Shown here: positions 1-6,771 of the stretch, piece by piece
How positions within the stretch are numbered: position 1 is the first letter of the stretch
Layout of the letters: each line of letters opens with the position of its first letter
Assembly: GCA_945614335.1 (NCBI GenBank)
Contig: CALZAP010000009.1
Span: 1 to 13,306 of the forward strand
Length of the DNA: 13,306 bases
Direction: 5' to 3'
Origin: an uncultured Prevotella sp.
GTDB lineage: Bacteria; Bacteroidota; Bacteroidia; Bacteroidales; Bacteroidaceae
Translations under genes and position numbers: made by a program
Notes under the pieces: model-generated
What the model was told of the DNA's origin: nothing
What the model saw: the letters and a program-made list of their open reading frames with translations, nothing else
The model's database searches: none

Positions 1-2
1 GT

Positions 3-551
3 ATACAAAAGCCTTACGAGAAGGGAAAGTCCGAAGACTATGCCATGGACGTGCTCAACAGACTCAAGCACGGCGAGCTGACCAATGCCGACAGCATCCA
101 TTTCGCCGACTCGCTGAAGTGCTACACTCTGCGTAAGCATCGCACAGTGTATGGCGGAGGAGGCATCATGCCCGACCATTTCGTGCCTCTCGACACTACA
201 ACATACACCAATTTCCACCGCCAGCTCTCGGCCCGCAGCTTCATCATCAACACCAACCTGCGTTATGTCGACGCTCACCGCAAGGAGCTGAAGAAGCGTT
301 ATACCGACTTCAACGACTTCCGACAGAACTACGAGTTCCCGAAGGAGGAGATTGACCGCATGGTGGCTGATGCCGCCAAGCAAAACCTTAAGCCAAAAGA
401 CGACGAAGAACTTGAGAAAGCCATGCCGCGACTCAAGCTACAGCTCAAAGCCCTTGTAGCCCGCGACCTTTGGGACATGAGCGAGTATTTCGCCATCATC
501 AACGAGGAAAGCGAAATAGTGAAGAAAGGACTGGAAGAAATAACTCGATGA
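3..551 (+). CDS. S41-family C-terminal processing peptidase, 3' part
   Basis: This is the C-terminal 182 residues of a protein that begins left of the window. The frame is open from base 3 and ends at TGA 549-551. The opening stretch IQKPYEKGKSEDY, the GGGGIMPDHFVPLD segment and the closing LWDMSEYFAIINEESEIVKKGL match the tail of the large Bacteroidota S41 (CtpA/Prc-like, PDZ-containing) peptidases. Those proteins are usually exported serine peptidases acting in the periplasm. The signal peptide, PDZ domain and catalytic Ser/Lys would lie upstream and cannot be seen, so activity cannot be judged. The gene converges on the pseudouridine synthase gene, and both end at a shared hairpin. Family assignment is by recognition of the C-terminal region only. 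Confidence 0.85.
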   Translation: MQKPYEKGKSEDYAMDVLNRLKHGELTNADSIHFADSLKCYTLRKHRTVYGGGGIMPDHFVPLDTTTYTNFHRQLSARSFIINTNLRYVDAHRKELKKRYTDFNDFRQNYEFPKEEIDRMVADAAKQNLKPKDDEELEKAMPRLKLQLKALVARDLWDMSEYFAIINEESEIVKKGLEEITR

Positions 552-557
552 CATTGA

Positions 558-582
558 AAGCCTCCCTTTTTCGGGGAGGCTT
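558..582. terminator. Bidirectional hairpin between convergent genes
   Basis: A perfect 9-bp stem, AAGCCTCCC (558-566) with GGGAGGCTT (574-582), encloses a 7-base T-rich loop. It starts 6 bases after the peptidase stop codon. Its right arm contains two bases of the TAA stop (583-581) of the leftward pseudouridine synthase. GC content and position fit an intrinsic terminator serving both genes. The following T tract is short on both strands (AAAATTT on +), so efficiency is uncertain. Confidence 0.75.
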
Positions 583-2233
583 AAAATTTGGCCGGAACGC
601 TGAACCGCATACGCTTGCCGGTGACGGGATGAGTGAACTCAAGATACTCGGCGTGGAGACACAGACGCTCGGCACGGTGGCCATAGAGAGGGTCGCCCTT
701 GATGGGGGAGGCGAGTCCTTCGCTTGAGGCGCAGTGGACGCGAAGCTGGTGGGTGCGACCGGTGTGAGGCACGAGGGAGAGCATCACTTCGCCGCTACCA
801 AGGCCAGAGGGCTGGGGACTTATCACACGCCACTCGGTGATGGCTCGCTTGCCGTACTCATAGTCTATCATCTGACGAGGACGGTCGAACGGGTCGGGAC
901 ATAACGGAAGGTCGATGGTGCCGTGGTCGCCCTCCTCGAGAGTGATGCCTACCATTGGCTCTACAATGGCCACATAGCGCTTCTTCACAGTGCGGTTGAA
1001 AAACTGACGCTGTAGGTGGTGGTGAGCTTCCACGGTGCGGGGCACAACGAGAAGGCCCGAGGTGTCCATGTCGAGACGGTGGACTACCTTCGGCGTGTAT
1101 CCACGTTCGAGAAGAATGTTGAACACTGAGAGTTTGTCGTTTTTTCCCGGTACCGACAACAGTCCAGAGGGCTTAAGTAACACCACAAGGCTCTCGTCTT
1201 CGTATATGATTTCTATGTCTTTCACCCTTCTACGGCGAATGTGTGTATTTTCCAAGTTCATGCCGTCGAGCATGAAAGAGAGTATGGGCAGGCATTTTCC
1301 GCGGCAAGAGGGATAGAAGTCGAAATGTCGGCGGATGATGTTCTTTGGCGATTCACCCCACCAGAACTCAGCCATACAGAGCGGACGCATGCCTTGGATG
1401 AAGGCATATTGCAGAAGTTTTGGCGCACAGCACTCTCCTGAGCCTGAGGGTGGCATGCCGGTTGGAGAATATTTGAAGATGTCCATGAGGTCGCGTTCCT
1501 CACCACGGTTATTTCTTATCACGAAATGGCGGAAGAGCCATGCCTGAAGTTCTTCCGACCGTTGTTGGCGCTCGTGCTTGAGGTTTTCTATCTCAATGTC
1601 GTATTCCGCCATTCGGGCGTCAAGTTCGGCCTGTAGTTTTTTCCATTTTTGTTTAATGCGCACAAGAGTGGCTTTCTCGTGCTGGCTTTCGTGTTCCAGC
1701 CGCAACAGTTCTTCTTCATTGGGATTTTGCTGTCTGAGGAAGTCGCGCGTGGCTTTCGACTTGTACATCACCTGACGGAAGGCGTCTATCTCATGCAGGG
1801 CGTCACTTTGGGCTTTCTTTATTTCCTCGAAAAGCTGTTGGCGGTCGGTGGCACTCTCAAGTTCTGATATAGTCTTGTTCAGCAGGCTTATCTCCGCCTC
1901 GTGTCGCTTGAAATGGCCGTCGGGCTGAAGATAGTCGAACACGGGAGGCACGAAATAGCCCATGGTGTCGGCGATGTCCACTTGTCCGGAGTAAGCGGCG
2001 AGGAATCCTGTCTGCCCTTGGTGTTCCACCACGAGCACTCCGAGCATCTTTCCCTTCGACAGCGTGATGTTCCATTCATTGTTATCCTTGATGAATGTGG
2101 TAATCTGTTCGGCGGCAAGCAGGCAGAGGGGATGAGGCTTGTAGTCGAACGGGTTGTTAAAATGTTCAGGAGGCGAAGGTAATTGCCCTTCGCCTCCTGT
2201 GATGAAAAATTTATGAAATTTGGTGTCTGTCAT
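581..2233 (-). CDS. RluA-family pseudouridine synthase with long N-terminal extension
   Basis: A 550-residue protein. The C-terminal part (about 338-550) is a RluA-type RNA pseudouridine synthase: IIYEDESLVVLLKPSGLLSVPG (342-363), the catalytic motif HRLDMDTSG (385-393, catalytic Asp388), and late motifs LVPHTGRTHQLRVH (487-500) and GDPLYG (513-518). It should isomerise uridines in ribosomal or transfer RNA in the cytoplasm; the target cannot be read from sequence. E. coli RluA is about 220 residues, so this is a long form. Residues 1-110 are a conserved-looking region, about 112-232 are highly charged and coiled-coil-like, and 260-320 contain Cys-rich GECCAPKLL and CRGKC. I recall related long forms in other bacteria, with unknown extension function. 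ATG 2233 lies 25 bases after the CoA-transferase stop, with AAGGAG upstream, suggesting one operon. Confidence 0.9.
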   Translation of the reverse strand: MTDTKFHKFFITGGEGQLPSPPEHFNNPFDYKPHPLCLLAAEQITTFIKDNNEWNITLSKGKMLGVLVVEHQGQTGFLAAYSGQVDIADTMGYFVPPVFDYLQPDGHFKRHEAEISLLNKTISELESATDRQQLFEEIKKAQSDALHEIDAFRQVMYKSKATRDFLRQQNPNEEELLRLEHESQHEKATLVRIKQKWKKLQAELDARMAEYDIEIENLKHERQQRSEELQAWLFRHFVIRNNRGEERDLMDIFKYSPTGMPPSGSGECCAPKLLQYAFIQGMRPLCMAEFWWGESPKNIIRRHFDFYPSCRGKCLPILSFMLDGMNLENTHIRRRRVKDIEIIYEDESLVVLLKPSGLLSVPGKNDKLSVFNILLERGYTPKVVHRLDMDTSGLLVVPRTVEAHHHLQRQFFNRTVKKRYVAIVEPMVGITLEEGDHGTIDLPLCPDPFDRPRQMIDYEYGKRAITEWRVISPQPSGLGSGEVMLSLVPHTGRTHQLRVHCASSEGLASPIKGDPLYGHRAERLCLHAEYLEFTHPVTGKRMRFSVPAKF

Positions 2234-2245
2234 TCAATTAGTTAA

Positions 2246-2260
2246 CTCCTTATTCTCCTT
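2246..2260 (-). promoter_or_regulatory. Doubled AAGGAG ribosome binding site
   Basis: Two AAGGAG copies (2260-2255 and 2251-2246 on the minus strand) lie in the short gap between the CoA-transferase stop and the pseudouridine synthase ATG. The nearer one is 12 bases from the ATG. The farther one overlaps the upstream TAA stop. This is the only clear Shine-Dalgarno sequence in the window. It supports both the chosen start and translation from a shared transcript. Confidence 0.6.
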
Positions 2261-3764
2261 ATTTCACGTACTCGGCAAAGTCGGTGAGGTGCATGTCGCC
2301 CTTGCGCATGAGAGTGTCGTGGAAGGCAAAGGCAGCCGGGAGGTTGTGGCGTGTCTGTCCCATCTTCGAAATCTTCAGGTAGTCCCACAACAGCTGACGA
2401 TAGTCGGGGTGGGCGCAGTTCTCGATGATGCACTCCGCACGCTGTATTGGGCTCTTGCCGCGAAGGTCGGCTACACCCTGCTCTGTGACGATGATGTTAA
2501 CGTCGTGCTCAGTGTGGTCGTGGTGGCTTACCATCGGCACGATAGAGCTGATGGCTCCGCCCTTGGCTACTGAAGGACATGTGAAGATGCTGATATACGC
2601 GTTGCGCTCGAAGTCGCCCGAGCCGCCTATTCCGTTCATCATCTTTGTTCCCGAGATGTGAGTAGAGTTGGCGTTGCCGTAGATGTCGCACTCGAGGGCG
2701 GTGTTGATGGCGATGACGCCGAGTCGGCGTATCACTTCGGGATGGTTGGAAATCTCGCTCTGGCGAAGTGTGAGGTTATCCTTGAAGTAGTTGATGTTCT
2801 CATACACCTTCATGAGGCTCGGGTTGGTGACGGTGAGCGAGCATGCCGAGGCCTTCTTCACACGTCCGTTGAGCATCATGTCTACTACGGCGTCCTGAAG
2901 CACCTCGGTGTAGATGTTGAAGTCGGGAATGTTCTTGTCCATCGACAAGGCTGCGAGTATGGCGTTTGCCGTTGTGCCCACACCGCTCTGCAGCGGGAGG
3001 AATGAAGGCGGTATGATGCCACGCTTCATGTCGGCTGCAAGAAACTCTGCCACGTTGTTTCCTATCTGTGTCGTCACGGGGTCGAGGTCTTTGAAGGCGC
3101 GTGCCTCGTCGGGGATATTGCATTCCACTACACCAACGATTTTAGATGCGTCGATTTCAACGTATGGAGTACCGATGCGGTCGTCTACCTTGGTGATGGG
3201 AATCCACTGGCGGTAAGGAGGATCCTGAAGCTCATATACGTCGTGAAGGTATTTTGCGTCGGGGCTGTGGAAGTGGTTGTGCTCGAGAATGACGTGCTTG
3301 GCAAGGCGAGCTGCTGTGGGGCTGATGCCGCCTGCAGAGGTGAGGTAAGCCTTGCATGTGGTCTCGCCTTCCTCAAGGTCGCACACTTCGAGTATCGCCC
3401 AGTCCACCTGTCCCATGAAACCATAGCGAAGTTCCTGAGCCATCTGTGAGAGGTGGATGTCGTTGTAGGCAATTTCGCCCATGTTGACATGCTTGCGGAA
3501 ATCAGGGTTTGTGGTGTAAGGTGCGCGGTAGCGGATGGCCTGTGCGTTGGCGAGGTCACCGTCGGTGCTCTGTCCGGTTGAGGCACCGGTGAAGATGCCC
3601 ACCTGGAATTCGCGGCCTGCCTCGTGTTCGGCGAGGGCAATCTTGGCCAACTCTTTAGTCACGGCCTTGGCGGCACCTGAGGGTGTGAATCCGCTAAGGG
3701 CAATGTTCTCTCCGTTCTTGATCAGCGCTGCGGCTTCGGCAGCGGTCATACGTGTATATGCCAT
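2259..3764 (-). CDS. Acetyl-CoA hydrolase/transferase family; succinate CoA-transferase
   Basis: A 501-residue protein of the class I acetyl-CoA hydrolase/transferase family (Cat1/AarC-like), about full length. It probably moves CoA between succinyl-CoA and acetate (or a related acyl pair) in the cytoplasm, linking acetate production to succinate/propionate metabolism. Visible features are the N-terminal nucleotide-fold region (FTGASTGQS, 58-66), the GVGTTANAIL loop (261-270), the YTEVLQD motif (285-291) carrying the expected catalytic Glu287 that forms the glutamyl-CoA intermediate, the GIGGSGDF glycine loop (378-385) and TEQGVADLRG (427-436). ATG 3764 gives a normal N-terminus; a second Met is at residue 6. 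It has its own promoter and is followed by the pseudouridine synthase. Substrate choice within the family cannot be settled from sequence. Confidence 0.93.
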   Translation of the reverse strand: MAYTRMTAAEAAALIKNGENIALSGFTPSGAAKAVTKELAKIALAEHEAGREFQVGIFTGASTGQSTDGDLANAQAIRYRAPYTTNPDFRKHVNMGEIAYNDIHLSQMAQELRYGFMGQVDWAILEVCDLEEGETTCKAYLTSAGGISPTAARLAKHVILEHNHFHSPDAKYLHDVYELQDPPYRQWIPITKVDDRIGTPYVEIDASKIVGVVECNIPDEARAFKDLDPVTTQIGNNVAEFLAADMKRGIIPPSFLPLQSGVGTTANAILAALSMDKNIPDFNIYTEVLQDAVVDMMLNGRVKKASACSLTVTNPSLMKVYENINYFKDNLTLRQSEISNHPEVIRRLGVIAINTALECDIYGNANSTHISGTKMMNGIGGSGDFERNAYISIFTCPSVAKGGAISSIVPMVSHHDHTEHDVNIIVTEQGVADLRGKSPIQRAECIIENCAHPDYRQLLWDYLKISKMGQTRHNLPAAFAFHDTLMRKGDMHLTDFAEYVK

Positions 3765-3807
3765 AATATTTTTGTTGTTAATTTACTGCTTGTTTCAAAA
3801 AACGTTG

Positions 3808-3838
3808 CAAAATTAGTTAAATTTGACCGACTTACAAA
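3808..3838 (-). promoter_or_regulatory. Bacteroides-type promoter of the CoA-transferase
   Basis: On the minus strand, -33 TTTG (3838-3835) is followed after exactly 19 bases by -7 TAATTTTG (3815-3808). This is a full match to the Bacteroidota primary sigma consensus TTTG-N19-21-TAnnTTTG. It predicts a leader of roughly 35-40 bases before ATG 3764. It is the most canonical promoter in the window. It separates the CoA-transferase from the methyltransferase gene ending at 3857, although read-through remains possible because I see no clear terminator there. Confidence 0.75.
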
Positions 3839-3856
3839 ATATTTTCTGATAATTTT

Positions 3857-4384
3857 TCAAAAAACGAACTTATACATAATAATACCTGCCGTGACGCTCA
3901 CGTTCATCGAGTGTTTTGTGCCGAATTGTGGTATTTCGAGACATCCGTTGCAGGCGTCTATCACTTCCTGGTGTACTCCCTTCACCTCATTGCCGAGCAC
4001 CACCGCGTAGGCCTTGCCTTCCACGGGCGTGAACTCGTTGAGCTTGGTGCTGCCCTCACACTGTTCTACGGCCAGCACCTCGTAACCAAGTCTCTTCAGT
4101 TCTTCAACGGCTTCGAGAGCAGTGTCGAAATGCCGCCACGCCACGCTGTCCTCGGCTCCGAGGGCTGTCTTGTGAATCTCGGTGGCGGGTGGAGTGGCGC
4201 TGATGCCGCAGAGGTAAAGAGCCTCAATGCGGAAGGCATCGCCAGTGCGGAATACGCTGCCTACGTTGTACATGGAGCGGACATCGTCGAGAACAACCAC
4301 TAATGGTGTCTTGCCCGCTTCGCGGAATTGTTCTACCGTAAGACGTTGCATCTCTACGGTACGGAGTTTTCTGTTCTGTGCCAT
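3857..4384 (-). CDS. TrmH/SpoU-family RNA 2'-O-methyltransferase
   Basis: A 175-residue SAM-dependent RNA ribose methyltransferase of the SPOUT class. All three motifs are present: motif 1, LDDVRSMYNVGSVFRTGDAF (32-51, Asn40 and Arg46); motif 2, VVLGNEVKGV (128-137, Glu133); motif 3, LEIPQFGTKHSMNVSVTAG (149-167, Ser159 and Asn161), which forms the trefoil-knot SAM site. It probably acts on tRNA or rRNA in the cytoplasm; the modified position is unknown. The protein is a compact form without the extra N-terminal RNA-binding domain of some relatives. ATG 4384 keeps the RKLRTVEMQRL segment that I recall near the start of relatives; Met12 is an alternative. The gene is divergent from the helicase. 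The predicted promoter is so close that the mRNA may be nearly leaderless. Confidence 0.9.
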   Translation of the reverse strand: MAQNRKLRTVEMQRLTVEQFREAGKTPLVVVLDDVRSMYNVGSVFRTGDAFRIEALYLCGISATPPATEIHKTALGAEDSVAWRHFDTALEAVEELKRLGYEVLAVEQCEGSTKLNEFTPVEGKAYAVVLGNEVKGVHQEVIDACNGCLEIPQFGTKHSMNVSVTAGIIMYKFVF

Positions 4385-4392
4385 ATCGGCTG

Positions 4393-4400
4393 CAAAAGTA
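4393..4400 (-). promoter_or_regulatory. -7 element TACTTTTG of the methyltransferase gene
   Basis: TACTTTTG followed by C matches TAnnTTTG on the minus strand. Only 8 bases separate it from ATG 4384. No good TTTG is found 19-21 bases upstream, so the -33 element is weak or absent. If it is used, transcription would start within a few bases of the start codon. Confidence 0.45.
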
Positions 4401-4496
4401 CAAAGAAAAAACGATATGGAGAAGCATAAATGCTAAATAATGTTATCTGACCTCCTTTTTTTCTGGTTATGCTTATTTTTTGTTGATGATTTTCAC

Positions 4497-4504
4497 TACC
4501 TTTG
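4497..4504 (+). promoter_or_regulatory. -7 element TACCTTTG of the helicase gene
   Basis: TACCTTTG matches the Bacteroidota -7 consensus and lies 21 bases before ATG 4526, giving a leader of about 15 bases. The expected -33 position reads TATT rather than TTTG. A TTTG at 4479-4482 is too close, with a 14-base gap. It is divergent from the methyltransferase promoter. Confidence 0.45.
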
Positions 4505-4525
4505 CGAAACTTTAAATAAAATATT

Positions 4526-6712
4526 ATGTCGACAGAACGTAACGAACAGCTCAGGCAGGCATGGGACTTTGTCGAGCATACAGGAAGAAGCATTTTTCTG
4601 ACAGGAAAGGCGGGAACAGGAAAAACGACTTTCCTCAAGACAGTGGTGGAGAGAAGCAAGAAGCAGATGGTGGTCGTGGCTCCTACTGGCGTTGCGGCCA
4701 TCAACGCCGGTGGGGTGACCATACACTCCTTCTTCCAGTTGCCGCTGTCGCCATACGTGCCGGGGGCTAAGGTACAGCAGAAATATGACTTCAGCAAAGA
4801 GAAACGGAAGATTATCTCTTCGCTCGACTTGCTCATCATCGACGAGATAAGTATGGTGAGGAGCGACCTGCTCGATGCCATCGACAACGTGTTGAGGCGA
4901 TACCGCGACGGAAGACTGCCTTTCGGGGGAGTGCAGCTGCTGATGATTGGCGACTTGGCACAGCTCACGCCCGTGGTGACTCCAGAAGACGAGGAGGTGC
5001 TCCACGGATATTACGACACGCCTTACTTCTTCGGCAGCAAGGCACTGCAAAAGATTGACTATGTGACCATTCAATTGCAGAAAATATACCGACAGGCCGA
5101 TGCCGCCTTTGTTGACATACTGAACCACATACGCGAGGGAGTGGCCACTGCGGAAGACTTCGCCACGCTCGACTCAAGGTATAATCCCGATTTCAGACCG
5201 AAGGTGGAGGAAGGATATATCAGACTTACCACACACAACAGGACGGCCGACGAATATAACGACAACGAGATGAAGACACTCGCCACAAAGCCGTTCACTT
5301 ACAGGGCGGAGATAGAGGGCACATTCCCCGAAATGTCGTACCCTACGGCTGAATACCTCACTCTGAAAGTGGGAGCTCAGGTGATGTTTGTGAAAAACGA
5401 CACCGACGGAAAGTTCTTCAACGGAAAGATTGGAAGGGTGGTGGAACTCGACGATGAGATGGTGAGAGTATTGTGTACCGGCGAGGAGACACCTGTGGAC
5501 GTGGTGCCCTTGGAATGGGAAAACTCTCGATATTCGATTGACGAGAAGACAAGGGAGATAAAGACGGAGGTGATGGGCGTGTTCCGGCAGTATCCGTTAA
5601 GGTTAGCCTGGGCTATAACCATTCACAAGAGCCAGGGACTGACATTCGACAGGGCAATAATAGACGCTGGAAGGTCGTTTGCACCGGGACAAGTGTATGT
5701 GGCGCTCAGCCGCTGCAGGAGTCTGAAAGGAGTGGTGATAGCGTCGAAGATAACTCCGTCGGCCATCATCAGCGACGAAACAGTGGAAAGGTATATCGAC
5801 AGACAGGAGATAGAGGCGGAACGGAGCATAACCCAACTGCCCGACCTGAAAAGAGACTACTACCGTAAGCTGATAGTGGAGCTTTTCGACTTTACAAGGC
5901 TTCAGACCACGGAGAGCTACATGTTGAGGCTAATGATGGAGTTTTTCTCCTCGATGAATCCCGAACTGCTGCAGATGCACCGACAGGCTGCGGAGACTTT
6001 TCGCACCGACATTGCCGACATCGCGGCAAAATGGACTGCCGGGCTTGCCTCAATGAGTCACGAGAAACTAAATAGTGAACCATTGCTCGAAAGAGTAAGA
6101 AACAGTGCGGGCTACTTCCGAAAGAAAATCGAAGAGGTGTTCGAACGCCTGCTTGAGGTGTCGAAAAAGTTACAGTCGAACAATAAGGAGGCCATGCGAC
6201 GCTACGACGACACACTGTCCTCCCTAACCCAGCTCTGCCGTTTCCACATTCTGCTTCTTGAAGCCATCGGGCAAAAAGGCTTTTCAATAGAGATTTATCT
6301 CAAGGAGAAACAGAGATCACAGGTGATGGCGATGGAGAAGCCGGAGAGGAAGAGGAGGGAAAAAGAGAAAAAACCTAAAGAGGAAAAGGAAAAAACCTGG
6401 GTTACAAGCTATAAATTATATAAGGAAGGGAAAAGCGTGGACGAAGTGGCGTCCATTCGCGGCTTAAACCGTTCCACCATTGCAGGACATCTCGGCCGGT
6501 ATATAGAAACTGGCGAGATAGCCCTTGAGGAGCTCGTCCCGCCCGAACATATATCAATAATACGCAAAGCCATACAACAGGCTGGCACTGCCGATGGTCG
6601 TGGTGCCATAAAGGCCCTCTGCCCTGATGATGTCACGTATGACGAGATTGATAATGTCTTGAGAGTTTTTAACTCAACTGTCGGAGTTAAAGAAGTTAAT
6701 GAAGGCAAGTAA
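4526..6712 (+). CDS. PIF1-like superfamily 1B helicase with C-terminal HTH domain
   Basis: A 728-residue ATP-dependent DNA helicase, probably 5'-to-3' like PIF1/RecD relatives. Motifs in order: Walker A GKAGTGKT (27-34), Ia APTGVAAINAGGVTIHSF (52-69), Walker B DLLIIDE (101-107), III GGVQLLMIGDLAQLTPV (134-150), IV LQKIYRQ (184-190), a 2B/SH3-like region (about 280-350), V AITIHKSQGLTFD (363-375) and VI GQVYVALSRCRSLKG (388-402). Residues 430-600 are a helical region of unknown role, followed by a Lys/Glu-rich linker (about 604-624). A helix-turn-helix segment follows (SVDEVASIRGLNRSTIAGHL, 637-656), like the HTH_40 domain also found at the end of some RecQ proteins. A role in replication, recombination or G-quadruplex processing is inference. 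ATG 4526 is 21 bases after a -7 element. The last residues, VKEVNEGK, are encoded by a 9-bp tandem repeat. Confidence 0.9.
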   Translation: MSTERNEQLRQAWDFVEHTGRSIFLTGKAGTGKTTFLKTVVERSKKQMVVVAPTGVAAINAGGVTIHSFFQLPLSPYVPGAKVQQKYDFSKEKRKIISSLDLLIIDEISMVRSDLLDAIDNVLRRYRDGRLPFGGVQLLMIGDLAQLTPVVTPEDEEVLHGYYDTPYFFGSKALQKIDYVTIQLQKIYRQADAAFVDILNHIREGVATAEDFATLDSRYNPDFRPKVEEGYIRLTTHNRTADEYNDNEMKTLATKPFTYRAEIEGTFPEMSYPTAEYLTLKVGAQVMFVKNDTDGKFFNGKIGRVVELDDEMVRVLCTGEETPVDVVPLEWENSRYSIDEKTREIKTEVMGVFRQYPLRLAWAITIHKSQGLTFDRAIIDAGRSFAPGQVYVALSRCRSLKGVVIASKITPSAIISDETVERYIDRQEIEAERSITQLPDLKRDYYRKLIVELFDFTRLQTTESYMLRLMMEFFSSMNPELLQMHRQAAETFRTDIADIAAKWTAGLASMSHEKLNSEPLLERVRNSAGYFRKKIEEVFERLLEVSKKLQSNNKEAMRRYDDTLSSLTQLCRFHILLLEAIGQKGFSIEIYLKEKQRSQVMAMEKPERKRREKEKKPKEEKEKTWVTSYKLYKEGKSVDEVASIRGLNRSTIAGHLGRYIETGEIALEELVPPEHISIIRKAIQQAGTADGRGAIKALCPDDVTYDEIDNVLRVFNSTVGVKEVNEGK

Positions 6713-6729
6713 GTTAAGGAAGTTATGTC
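6685..6729 (+). repeat. Five 9-bp units, AGTTAAnGA, across the helicase 3' end
   Basis: Consecutive 9-base units start at 6685, 6694, 6703, 6712 and 6721: AGTTAAAGA, AGTTAATGA, AGGCAAGTA, AGTTAAGGA and AGTTATGTC. The third is degenerate and contains most of the stop codon. The period is a multiple of three, so the coding part reads VKE-VNE-GK. The last two units form the left arm of the hairpin at 6711-6746. Just before, TTTAACTC (6668-6675) and GAGTTAAA (6684-6691) form another 8-bp inverted repeat. Confidence 0.7.
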
Positions 6730-6746
6730 TTTAACTTCCTTAACTT
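6711..6746. terminator. 15-bp perfect hairpin between convergent genes
   Basis: AAGTTAAGGAAGTTA (6711-6725) is exactly complementary to 6732-6746, leaving a 6-base loop TGTCTT. The stem begins inside the helicase TAA stop (6710-6712) and ends 25 bases before the GH35 stop. The position fits a terminator for both genes. The stem is A/T-rich and no U tract follows, so it may instead be a repeat element with hairpin potential or an mRNA 3'-end stabiliser. Confidence 0.6.
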
Positions 6747-6771
6747 CTGAGGATTGAGCTCATGCAAAACT

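Noticed and set aside
4354..5128. Open frames on the minus strand (204 and 210 codons) over the helicase start
   Set aside because: They are antisense to a well-supported helicase, have low-complexity Ser/Leu/Cys or His/Val-rich composition without a recognisable domain, and one runs through a promoter region.
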